From positions 992,001 through 1,056,000 of the forward strand of contig NZ_CP146612.1 in the NCBI RefSeq assembly GCF_037094495.1: DNA of 64,000 nucleotides, read 5' to 3'. This document shows, in pieces, positions 56,156 through 64,000 of this stretch (within the stretch, counting starts at the first letter, position 1; each line of letters starts with the position of its first letter). The translations under genes and the position numbers were made by a program. This stretch comes from Dehalogenimonas sp. W (GTDB lineage Bacteria > Chloroflexota > Dehalococcoidia > Dehalococcoidales > Dehalococcoidaceae). The notes below the pieces were generated by a model. It saw nothing but the letters and a program-made list of their open reading frames with translations. It was not told the origin of the DNA and did not search any database.

Positions 56156-56197
56156 GGGCGAGGCATGCCTCGCCCGCCTGGTAATAAGGCTGAAACC

Positions 56198-56711
56198 TGA
56201 TTGCTGATGGCTGACAGCTCGCTCCCCTCCGTCATTGCGAGCCTGCGCCGAAGCAATCTCGGTTCCCTTATTCAAATATTGGAAATTGGTAGTATTTGTA
56301 GTATTGGTAGTATTTCCCGTTACTGTCTACTGTAAACTAAAAAAAAGCTGACAGCTGATTGCTGATGGCTGACAGCTCGCTCGCCCCTCCGTCATTGCGA
56401 GCCTGCGCCGAAGCAATCTCGGTTCCCTTATTCAAATATTGGAAATTGGTAGTATTTGTAGTATTGGTAGTATTTCCCGTTACTGTCTACTGTAAACTAA
56501 AAAGCTGACAGCTGATTGCTGATGGCTGACAGCTCGCTCCCCTCCGTCATTGCGAGCCTGCGCCGAAGCAATCTCGGTTCCCTTATTCAAATATTGGAAA
56601 TTGGTAGTATTTGTAGTATTGGTAGTATTTCCCGTTACTGTCTACTGTAAACTAAAAAGCTGACAGCTGATTGCTGATGGCTGACAGCTCGCTCCCCTCC
56701 GTCATTGCGAG
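56198..56711. repeat. 155-160 bp tandem repeat, about 3.3 copies
   Basis: The unit starting GTCATTGCGAGCCTGCGCCG occurs at 56231, 56391 and 56546 (periods 160, 155); at 56701 a fourth copy begins and diverges after 11 bases. Each unit contains the TCATTGCGAG palindrome, the TAGTATT words, TACTGTCTACTGTAAACT and the GCTGATTGCTGATGGCTGAC words. Differences between copies are very few: copy 1 has four extra A in an A run. It looks like a recent duplication. Confidence 0.95.
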
Positions 56712-57184
56712 GCCGCCCTGGCGGCCGTGGCAATCTAAAACCCACTTCCGCTCTGTCATCCTACGCGAAAGCGTAGGATCCACGTCCCCGGTTACTGTTT
56801 ACTGAAAACTAAAAAGGCTGAAAGCTGACTGCTGATGGCTGATAGCTTGCCAAGTTTGTTATTTGATGCTTAGAGCTTGGGATTTCCCGCCCAGCGGGCC
56901 TGTCATCCTACGCGAAAGCGTGGGATCCACGTTCCTGGTTACTGATAACTGCCGATTGTCAACTGTAAACTGTAAACTGCCACCTTTAGTGCTTGGGATT
57001 TGGAATTCCCTGCCCAGCGGGCCTGTCGTCCTCGGCGAAAACCGGGAATCCAAAAAAGCTGATAACTGACTGCTGATGGCTAATAGCTCGTCAGGTTTTG
57101 ATCCTTTAATATTTGAAATTTGATATTGTTTTGAATTTAGAAATTAGGGATTAGATATTCCCGGCTAAAAGCCGGGCCTCCCCC
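56712..57184. repeat. Repeat mosaic continued
   Basis: GGCCGTGGCAATC unit near 56725, TCATCCTACGCGAAAGCG units near 56757 and 56902, a shorter palindromic relative near 57030, GCTTGGGATTTGGAATTCCC words near 56993 and the AT-rich TTTAATATTTGAAATTTG series near 57107. No gene seen. Confidence 0.75.
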
Positions 57185-57262
57185 TGTCCACCCTTGCCAT
57201 AACGTGTTGATATTAAAAGAATGCGAGATAATCAGATGGCAATAGGGCATTAGGGGTGGACA
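57185..57262. other. Imperfect long inverted repeat of unknown role
   Basis: TGTCCACCCTTGCCAT (57185-57200) pairs with ATGGCAA ... GGGTGGACA (57236-57262) with a bulge in the right arm. The intervening 35 bases are AT-rich. It could be an RNA hairpin or a remnant of a small mobile element; unlike the flanking repeats it occurs once. Confidence 0.4.
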
Positions 57263-57340
57263 TCAGTCCACTAAATCCTTGAGAATCCCCCGGAACGACA
57301 TTGCACCGCCATCAATAGCACCGGTTATAATACCCCCCAT

Positions 57341-57568
57341 ATGACTCACCCGCATCTTCACGAATTTGTCCTCCACTGCGCTGAGCGTGCCGGACATGAA
57401 TGGCTGGATCTCTACGACGAAATGTGCCGTACCGCCGCGCGCCGTAAATATCGCGGCCTGGGCTACGCGGAACTCCGGGCCATGGGCTTGCCGCTTGATT
57501 TAAACGGTCTGGATATCACCGCCGCCCTGGTGGACGAGGTCCTCAATAAACCCGCCGACGCCGGCTAG
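57341..57568 (+). CDS. Small hypothetical protein, 75 residues
   Basis: Not recognised. The sequence has a His-rich start (THPHLHEFVLHCAERAGHEWLDLYDEM) and then a basic helix (RTAARRKYRGLGYAELRAMG). TTGCAC (57301-57306) and TATAAT (57326-57331) form a plausible promoter whose start would fall only a few bases before the ATG, so the message may be nearly leaderless. GC-rich coding-like codon use separates it from the repeats around it. Confidence 0.55.
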   Translation: MTHPHLHEFVLHCAERAGHEWLDLYDEMCRTAARRKYRGLGYAELRAMGLPLDLNGLDITAALVDEVLNKPADAG

Positions 57569-57698
57569 CGTCCTTATTCCCTCGTCCCTGCAACCCGCAA
57601 CGAAGCAATCTCGGTTCCTAAAGGAGTCTGTCATCCTACGCGAAAGCGTGGGATCCACGTCCTCATTACTGAAAACCACAAACCGGGCGTTTTGGTAG
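57569..57698. repeat. Short repeat stretch
   Basis: Contains GAAGCAATCTCGG and a TCATCCTACGCGAAAGCG ... GATCCACG palindrome near 57630. No gene. Confidence 0.7.
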
Positions 57699-57728
57699 TT
57701 GACATAGCACTCCCCCTGGTGTTAAATA
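57699..57728 (+). promoter_or_regulatory. Promoter of the DUF4258/DUF2283 pair
   Basis: TTGACA at 57699-57704 with TAAATA at 57723-57728 (spacer 18), about 30 bases before the first gene. Confidence 0.6.
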
Positions 57729-57756
57729 ATCGTGTGAAAGGGACTACTACACAGCT

Positions 57757-57978
57757 TTGACTCCCGATAAACTCCCTCATTACTCCCTTCATGCTATTGA
57801 ACGTATGATGGAAAGGCACATCACCAAAGCTGAAGTTGAGTTTGTTCTGAACAATCCGGAGGAAACCCGTTCAGACCCAAAGGGCAACATTATCCAGGTA
57901 GCTTTCCCCGGCGGCAGGCGGATAAAAATCGTGGTTTCCAGGGACAGTAGTAACTTCATCATCACCGCCGCCGATTAA
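57757..57978 (+). CDS. DUF4258-type small protein (RelE/BrnT-like fold)
   Basis: A 73-residue protein with YSLHAIERMMERHITKAEVEFVLNNPEE and a closing IKIVVSRDSSNFIITAA, the DUF4258 pattern, a family often toxin-like. The likely start is a TTG at 57757. It precedes a DUF2283 gene by 9 bases, a pairing seen in many bacteria and possibly a toxin-antitoxin-like pair. Mode of action unknown. Confidence 0.75.
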   Translation: MTPDKLPHYSLHAIERMMERHITKAEVEFVLNNPEETRSDPKGNIIQVAFPGGRRIKIVVSRDSSNFIITAAD

Positions 57979-57987
57979 GGAGACAAC

Positions 57988-58221
57988 ATGTTGATTCAAT
58001 ACGATAAAGAAGCCGACGCCATATATATCAAATTCAAGCAGGGCAAGTATGCCTACGGCAAGGAATTAGATGATCTGCGCCGTGTGGATTATGACTCCAA
58101 AGACCGGCCTATCGGTGTTGAGCTGTTATGCGTCAGCCGTGGTATTGATACCATGGACCTCCCCCGACGCCCTGAGATTGATGAATTACTCGCACAACAA
58201 TGTTTCAAGGTGCTGGTTTAA
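57988..58221 (+). CDS. DUF2283-type small protein
   Basis: A 77-residue protein, LIQYDKEADAIYIKFKQGKYAYGKELDDLRRVDYD, the DUF2283 pattern (YDxEADALYI). AAGGAG precedes the ATG. Second gene of the pair with DUF4258; may serve as partner or antitoxin. It ends where repeat sequence starts again. Confidence 0.85.
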   Translation: MLIQYDKEADAIYIKFKQGKYAYGKELDDLRRVDYDSKDRPIGVELLCVSRGIDTMDLPRRPEIDELLAQQCFKVLV

Positions 58222-58464
58222 ACATCCGCCGAAGCAATCCCGGTACTCTTATTCAAATATTGGAAATTTGTAGTATTGGTAGTATTGCCCGTTACTGCCT
58301 ACTGCCGACTGTCAACTGTCAACTGTAAACTGCCATTTTTAGTGCTTGGGATTTGGAATTCCCTGCCCAGCGGGCCTGTCATCCTACGCAAAAGCGTGGG
58401 ATCCACGTTCCTGGTTACTGAAAACTGTCAACTGTTCACTGTAAACTAAAAAGCTGCCCGCTCG
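58222..58464. repeat. Repeat mosaic
   Basis: GAAGCAATCCCGG half-unit, TTTGTAGTATTGGTAGTATT words, ACTGTCAACTGTAAACTG words, GCTTGGGATTTGGAATTCCC and a TCATCCTACGCAAAAGCG ... GATCCACG palindrome near 58378. No gene. Confidence 0.75.
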
Positions 58465-58773
58465 TCAGGCTACACTCACTGACGATCTTGTACCGGCGAA
58501 GGCCATCATCGGCAAAGAACCGGGTTCCACGGTCAAACAGCGGAATTCATCGGGGGATAACCTGATCAGATGACCATTGACTAAAAATTCTATCCAGGTT
58601 ATCGGTCGGTTAACATCATCAGGGTTGAGAACCACAGGGATTACCCTGGTAATCTCAAACTCGTTGTCCATCACCAGCCCGATGCGGTTACACCATTTAT
58701 GAAAGGACGGGCTGCCCTTGATTCCGTTAACCTTGTAAGTCTGACCTGGGCGTAAGCTGGTTAAATCAATCAT
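58465..58773 (-). CDS. FeoA-like (SH3-fold) protein
   Basis: A 102-residue cytosolic protein. The order LTSLRPGQTYKVNGIKGS, a helix HKWCNRIGLVMDNEFEITRVIP and a closing FLVNGHLIRLSPDEFRCLTVE follows the FeoA domain pattern, with a longer loop between the last strands than usual. It is not beside feoB but in the repeat-rich region. Role in iron transport or regulation is only inferred. AAAGGGG lies before the ATG at a long distance. Confidence 0.6.
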   Translation of the reverse strand: MIDLTSLRPGQTYKVNGIKGSPSFHKWCNRIGLVMDNEFEITRVIPVVLNPDDVNRPITWIEFLVNGHLIRLSPDEFRCLTVEPGSLPMMAFAGTRSSVSVA

Positions 58774-59005
58774 GCTCGTCCATCCCCTTTCTTTTTTAGT
58801 GTCCGTTATTGATGGTACAACACGCCCATTGTGAAATCATATTCGTAGTCTTACCTATTTTTCAGGATAATCAACCCCTAAATCAAACCGCCCGAACCAC
58901 TGATTACTGAAAATGGACCGTTGCCTGCTTACGGCTGACAGCTACTGAACTGTTTACTGTCTACTGTGGACTATCTAATGGCAGATTTAGTGCTTGGGAT
59001 TTGGA
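58774..59005. other. Intergenic region
   Basis: Mostly unique sequence up to about 58900, then repeat words (TGACAGCTACTG, TTTACTGTCTACTG, TTAGTGCTTGGGATTTGG). The last word is cut by the IS110 element: other copies continue AATTCCC. No gene. Confidence 0.6.
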
Positions 59006-59027
59006 ATTTCCGTAGCAACTGTCTTGG

Positions 59028-60380
<1,353 letters not shown>

Positions 60381-61307
60381 ATGTTTAAAAGAATCAGCTA
60401 TCTCATGTTGGTGATTGCGTTCGTTTCCATGCTGGTGCTTGCGGCGTGTTCCCAGGACTCTGCTGATGTTAACAATCCCCCACCCACCACTCCGGCCATC
60501 ACGGATGCTGACAAAGAAGGCATCGTTTATATCTATGAACTGGAAAAGTTAGCCAGGGATGTCTACCAGCACTTCTACACCACCTGGGGATCGCCTGTCC
60601 TGAATGTTATCAGCGGCAGTGAGCAATCCCACATGGATATCATGAAAGAACTCATGGATAAATATAACCTGGCTAATCCGGCTGCCGGCAAAGGTAGTGG
60701 TGAGTTCAGCACCAGTGACCTGCAACAAATGTACAACGCCCTCATCCTGAGCGGTTCAGCCTCAGAGATTGATGCCCTGCTTACCGCAGCTGAGATTGAG
60801 GAATTGGACATCATAGACATCGCGGAAGTCGTGGCTAAAATAGATAAATTTGATATCGTCTCCGCCTTCAATAAATTAACCGAAGGCTCCGAGAATCATT
60901 TAGGGATATTTACCGCCAAATTAAAAGAACTGGGCGTGGAATACCAGCCGCAGCACATCTCTCAACAGGAGTTTGACCGGATTATTGCCACGGTGACCAC
61001 CCCCACCGCTACCAGTACCCCTGTGATTGCCACCTTCAGTGAACTGGCGCTGAAAGGTAAATTATCCTATAACGGTAACTGCTTTAACTGCCACGGCAAC
61101 TCTTTATCTACCGGGCCTTCCAGTGTTGCCATTTTAGCGTCATACCAGAACGCCCAAGGCCTGCTGGCGCGGATTTCCACTATGCCGACAAGAGGCCAGC
61201 AGGATGAATGGGAAGTAATATCCTATCTGCTCCTGGAACATAATTGGGTTTCCGGCGATGCGGTATTTAATAAAGACACCCTGTCTCAGATATTATTAAC
61301 GCGGTGA
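60381..61307 (+). CDS. DUF2202 ferritin-like lipoprotein with a C-terminal heme-c motif
   Basis: A 308-residue exported lipoprotein (LVLAAC, lipidated Cys near 23). Residues 45-200 match DUF2202: IYELEKLARDVYQHFY, GSEQSHMDIMKELMDKY and FNKLTEGSENHLGIF, whose Glu/His residues could form a ferritin-like metal site. After a Thr/Pro-rich linker (ATVTTPTATSTPVIATF) a domain with one CFNCHG heme motif follows and resembles a small cytochrome c. The combination suggests a redox protein outside the membrane. GGGGAGG precedes the ATG. Confidence 0.8.
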   Translation: MFKRISYLMLVIAFVSMLVLAACSQDSADVNNPPPTTPAITDADKEGIVYIYELEKLARDVYQHFYTTWGSPVLNVISGSEQSHMDIMKELMDKYNLANPAAGKGSGEFSTSDLQQMYNALILSGSASEIDALLTAAEIEELDIIDIAEVVAKIDKFDIVSAFNKLTEGSENHLGIFTAKLKELGVEYQPQHISQQEFDRIIATVTTPTATSTPVIATFSELALKGKLSYNGNCFNCHGNSLSTGPSSVAILASYQNAQGLLARISTMPTRGQQDEWEVISYLLLEHNWVSGDAVFNKDTLSQILLTR

Positions 61308-61553
61308 TCAAAGTGCGCGCTGACTGCTGACTGCCCACCCATCCGTCTTTGCGAGGCCGCCGCGGCGGCCGTGGCAATCTCGGTCCCTCAGGGGTTTGTC
61401 ATCCTACGCGAAAGCGTGGGATCCACGTTCCTGGTTACTGTCTACTGTAAACTGTTCACTGTAAACTAAACCGCTGACTGTTGACAACTCGTCACATTTA
61501 GAAATTAGAGCTTAGATATTCGCAGCTGAAGGCTGACAGCTACTGAAAACTAA
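61308..61553. repeat. Repeat mosaic
   Basis: TTTGCGAGGCCGCCG ... GGCCGTGGCAATCTCGG near 61345, TCATCCTACGCGAAAGCG ... GATCCACG near 61399, TACTGTCTACTG and AGAAATTAGAGCTTAG words. No gene. Confidence 0.75.
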
Positions 61554-61778
61554 TCACAACAATTTCAGTAATTCAGCTTGAGAAAGTTCAGTATCTCTCA
61601 TGATCTTTTTCATCAAACCGCGGCCAATGGTTTCGCCTTTGTGAACCGGCACCACCGTCGCCCTGCCGTCCGTATGAGCCAGATACACATGACTACCGCG
61701 TTGTCTTAGTATTGAAAAACCGGCCTTTGATAGCGCCTTAATCAGCCGTTCCCCGGTCAATGCCGGAATTCTGCTCAT
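61554..61778 (-). CDS. hicA: HicA-family toxin (mRNA interferase)
   Basis: A 74-residue double-stranded-RNA-binding-fold toxin. The pattern LTGERLIKALSKAGFSILRQRGSHVYLAH with the key His in GSHVYL, followed by VVPVHKGETIGRGLMKKIM, is that of HicA. Start overlaps the hicB stop by 4 bases. Normally cleaves mRNA when not held by HicB. Confidence 0.93.
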   Translation of the reverse strand: MSRIPALTGERLIKALSKAGFSILRQRGSHVYLAHTDGRATVVPVHKGETIGRGLMKKIMRDTELSQAELLKLL

Positions 61779-61981
61779 ACCGCTATTTTCTGAACACCAA
61801 TGAATTGAAGCCCTTCCCCAAGATCATCTTCAGTTTCAAGGCATAACAACACGGCTTCCTTGATCCGGATCATTAATTTGTCCAGTGTCTTGGCCTGGGT
61901 ATGGCAGCCGTGGAGTTGCGGAACACTGCCTACAAAATACCCGTCTTCATCCTTTTCAATTACAACAGTGAATTCTTTCAT
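61775..61981 (-). CDS. hicB: HicB-family antitoxin
   Basis: A 68-residue partial-RNaseH-fold antitoxin, KEFTVVIEKDEDGYFVGSVPQLHGCHTQAKTLDKLMIRIKEA, the HicB pattern. It lacks the C-terminal DNA-binding extension seen in longer HicB proteins, so transcriptional autoregulation is uncertain. Upstream gene of the pair, an arrangement (antitoxin first) seen in many hicBA loci. Confidence 0.93.
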   Translation of the reverse strand: MKEFTVVIEKDEDGYFVGSVPQLHGCHTQAKTLDKLMIRIKEAVLLCLETEDDLGEGLQFIGVQKIAV

Positions 61982-62519
61982 TCTAGAGTCCTTATTTCAC
62001 CCGGCCGCCGAGGCCATGGCAGGAGGAAAATATGTTGTTTATAGCTGTATACGATTCCAATATCCAGTATAAATCCGTATTGCCTAAATATCAACCGAAA
62101 TCTGACTCGGCGGCAGCCGGGGATCTAAAAAGCTGAAAGCTGACTGCTGACGGCTGACGGCTGACAGCCCCCCCCCTCGTCTTTGCGAGGCTCCGCCGAA
62201 GCAATCCCGGTACTCTTATTTAAATATTGGAAATTTGTAGTATTGGTAGTATTTGCCTCGCCCGCCGGGTAACTAGGCTGATAGCTGAAGGCTGATGGCT
62301 AATAGCTCGTCAGGTGTTGGTCATTGTGATTTTGGTATTTGAAATTGTTTTGGATTTAGAAATTAGAGATTAGATATTCCCGGCCAAAAGTTTCACCCAC
62401 CCCGTCTTCGCGAGGCTCCGCCGAAGCAATCCCGGTACTCTTATTTAAATATTGGAAATTTGTAGTATTGGTAGTATTGGTAGTATTGGTAGTATTGGTA
62501 GTATTTGCCATTCCGGCTC
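61982..62519. repeat. Repeat mosaic with a 9-bp microsatellite
   Basis: TTTGCGAGGCTCCGCCGAAG units near 62180 and 62403, TTAAATATTGGAAATTTG words, TGCCTCGCCCGCC near 62255, the AT-rich TTTAGAAATTAGAGATTAG series near 62356. At 62462-62505 GTAGTATTG is repeated five times in tandem (the last ends T). No gene seen; the first 100 bases are unique. Confidence 0.8.
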
Positions 62520-62578
62520 TTGACACTTCCCCGTTTCCGTTGTATTGTATTAGAACATAGTTCTAGTACCATGGTACT
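62520..62578 (+). promoter_or_regulatory. Pilin promoter with two adjoining palindromes
   Basis: TTGACA at 62520-62525, spacer 17, TATTGT at 62543-62548. Directly at and after the expected start lie TAGAAC-N3-GTTCTA (62551-62565) and AGTACCATGGTACT (62565-62578), two perfect palindromes sharing one base. They may be operators or form a hairpin in the leader of about 170 bases. Confidence 0.6.
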
Positions 62579-62725
62579 GTGGTGTCAGAAATGTGAACCA
62601 ATAGGGTCGTACTAAGATACTATTGACTATACTCAAACAGTAACACTATAATCATTTGTACTCTCTGGAAACAAAATATAAACATGGGAGTAAAGTCTGA
62701 GGACTGAAAGGTGGTGACAAACAGA

Positions 62726-63088
62726 ATGAAGTTCCTAGAAAATCTAAAAATGAAAAAACTCCGCAAGGGCCAGAAAGGCTTCACCCTTATTGAGCTTTTG
62801 GTGGTCATTGCCATCCTGGGCGTCATCGCCGCCGTGGCCGTGCCGAATATCATCAGCTTTATTGGGAGTGGTGAGACTGAGGCTGCCGCTGCTGAATTGC
62901 ACAATGTAACAGTCGCAGTTACAGCGGCGTTAGTTGCAGGTGATGGCACTATTATCGGCTATTCTAACGTTGTAATTCCTGCAAAAACTACACCTGCCAA
63001 CGACCCTGGCACCTATCTATTAAGCACTACTCAGTGGAAGTATACAATCGGTACTACCGGTACGATTGCTCAAGGTGCCAAAGCTTAA
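62726..63088 (+). CDS. Type IV pilin-like protein
   Basis: A 120-residue prepilin from the ATG at 62726 (a GTG at 62711 is the alternative; GGTGG lies between). The class III signal is KGQKG-FTLIELLVVIAILGVIAAVAVPN: cleavage after Gly, Phe +1 and Glu +5, then the hydrophobic helix. The short pilin head is rich in Ala, Thr and Val and has no Cys pair, so it is a small or minor pilin. No pilus assembly genes are in view. A terminator follows. Confidence 0.9.
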   Translation: MKFLENLKMKKLRKGQKGFTLIELLVVIAILGVIAAVAVPNIISFIGSGETEAAAAELHNVTVAVTAALVAGDGTIIGYSNVVIPAKTTPANDPGTYLLSTTQWKYTIGTTGTIAQGAKA

Positions 63089-63113
63089 AGAATTTTTGTT
63101 CGTTCAAGCTCTA

Positions 63114-63148
63114 ATACTGAGCCTCCCTTGGGAGGCTCAGTATTTTTG
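63114..63148 (+). terminator. Terminator after the pilin gene
   Basis: ATACTGAGCCTCCC / GGGAGGCTCAGTAT with a tight TT centre, then TTTTGAA. Confidence 0.85.
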
Positions 63149-63183
63149 AATAAACACCAGTTAACCTTTAAGCTGACAGCATT

Positions 63184-64000
63184 GTGAAATCGATTTATTA
63201 TTTTTACGGTGGCCTGATGGTCCTAGTTGGGCTTTTTCTAGCCGCTCATTTTGCGGTTGTCGCTTCGCCGACGACTCCGTTCTTTGATGAAAAATACTAC
63301 ATAGTAGATGCCCGCCATATTATCGCAGGTGACGGCACCGACCGGATAGAACACCCACCCCTCGGTAAACTGATTATCAGCTCCGGCATCTTGATATTCG
63401 GTGATAATCCCTTCGGCTGGCGTATCATGCCGGTGCTGTTCGGTGCTGCCTCCATTGTCCTGCTGTATCTCATCTGCCGTCGCTTGAATCTGGGTGGGCG
63501 GGCGGCTTTCTTTGTCACCTTCCTATTTGCGCTGGAAAACCTGAGCTTTGTTCAGTCCGGTATCGCCATGCTGGACGTTTTCAGCGTTACCTTTATGCTG
63601 GCTTCTTTCTATCTCTATTTGCGGGGTAACTGGCTGTCCAGCGGTGTATTTATCGGGCTGGCCGGGCTGGCCGGGCTGGCCAAGCTAACCGGTTTCCTGG
63701 CTTTACCCATCATCGCCTTGCACTGGCTGCTTACCAACCGCCGAAAGGTTCGCCGTTTCGCCCTTTCCCTGGCCGCCGCCCCGGCGGCCTATCTGGCCGT
63801 TCTGCCGCTATTGGACTGGGTCATCTGGGGCAAGTTCATCAATCCGGTTACTGAAACCAAAACCATGCTGGACGTGTTAAGTGCTTCCACCTTCGCTAAT
63901 CTGCCGTCGGAGATGCTCAGCCGTCCCTGGGAGTGGCTGACGCAGATTGAACTTATCACCTATTGGCCGGAGCCGCACTATCTGGCCATGCTCAGTCCCA
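63184..64000 (+). CDS. PMT-family glycosyltransferase, N-terminal part
   Basis: A membrane glycosyltransferase of the dolichyl/polyprenyl-phosphate-mannose-protein mannosyltransferase family. The frame starts at a GTG at 63184 and runs off the window; 272 residues are visible. After the first helix comes FFDEKYYIVDARHII with the catalytic-type Asp-Glu, then EHPPLGKLIIS, the hallmark HPPLGK loop, and several further helices. A 9-base GCCGGGCTG word occurs three times in row near 63660. It lies 96 bases after the pilin gene and beyond a terminator. Confidence 0.85.
   Translation, partial: MKSIYYFYGGLMVLVGLFLAAHFAVVASPTTPFFDEKYYIVDARHIIAGDGTDRIEHPPLGKLIISSGILIFGDNPFGWRIMPVLFGAASIVLLYLICRRLNLGGRAAFFVTFLFALENLSFVQSGIAMLDVFSVTFMLASFYLYLRGNWLSSGVFIGLAGLAGLAKLTGFLALPIIALHWLLTNRRKVRRFALSLAAAPAAYLAVLPLLDWVIWGKFINPVTETKTMLDVLSASTFANLPSEMLSRPWEWLTQIELITYWPEPHYLAMLSP

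Noticed and set aside
56198-56711. Possible CRISPR array in the regularly spaced repeats
   Set aside because: The whole 155-bp unit is repeated, not short repeats with unique spacers, and no cas genes are present.
63650-63682. GCCGGGCTG triple repeat as a regulatory or slippage element
   Set aside because: It is in frame inside a membrane helix of the glycosyltransferase (Gly-Leu-Ala words) and probably only reflects codon use.

Overview
The window looks like a chromosomal segment of an organohalide-respiring Dehalococcoidia bacterium, most likely Dehalogenimonas. Two Tat-exported reductive dehalogenase genes (13.5 and 53.2 kb) share the SRRDFMKGLGL export motif and are about 470 residues long. 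Only the second has an rdhB anchor gene, and a MarR-type regulator is divergent from the first. The 23S-5S rRNA pair stands alone without a 16S gene, as known in this class. The genus is an inference from these traits; I ran no database search.

Region 1-44.5 kb is compact core chromosome. 1-5 kb: gltX (partial), RDD protein, pseudouridine synthase, lspA, a DksA/TraR-type protein, argF, der. 5.7-12.8 kb: plsY and gpsA, then a cluster with its own promoter: two tandem SAM methyltransferases, a sugar-phosphate cyclase of the AroB superfamily with altered active-site residues, a UbiA-type prenyltransferase and a third methyltransferase. I read this as an uncharacterised pathway for a prenylated, methylated ring lipid (quinone-like or cyclitol-derived), and it is the best candidate here for an undescribed system. 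12.8-15 kb: marR/rdhA. 15-25.5 kb: radical SAM protein, NYN protein, rnhA, a fur-feoB iron operon that also carries a DtxR-FeoA fusion, cysE, cutA, nadA, fdhD. 25.6-29 kb: rRNA. 29-44.5 kb: DAHP synthase, GuaB3, a PAS histidine kinase, an FMN glutamate-synthase-like protein, msrB, a PatB-type lyase, a lipid kinase, a HIT/ABC operon, a beta-CASP nuclease and ftsK.

Region 44.5-62.5 kb changes character. Nearly every intergenic gap is a mosaic of the same few short repeat families, palindromic ones and ones based on tandem words, including a 155-bp tandem triplication. Three IS110-family elements lie here: one distinct element, one intact copy of a second type and one decayed copy of it. Each has a structured non-coding stretch upstream of the transposase that I interpret as a bridge-RNA gene. 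The genes between are accessory or respiratory: acetate-type symporter with DUF485 partner and universal stress proteins, RNase P RNA, a decaheme cytochrome c lipoprotein, rdhAB, small toxin-antitoxin-like pairs (DUF4258/DUF2283, HicBA), an FeoA-like protein and a DUF2202-cytochrome lipoprotein.

Region 62.5-64 kb holds a type IV pilin-like gene behind a promoter with two palindromes, and the start of a PMT-type glycosyltransferase that runs off the window. Working together, formate dehydrogenase maturation (FdhD), iron uptake and its regulators, quinolinate synthase (Fe-S), RdhA/RdhB and the multiheme cytochrome all fit an anaerobic, iron-sulfur-rich, membrane-linked respiratory lifestyle.
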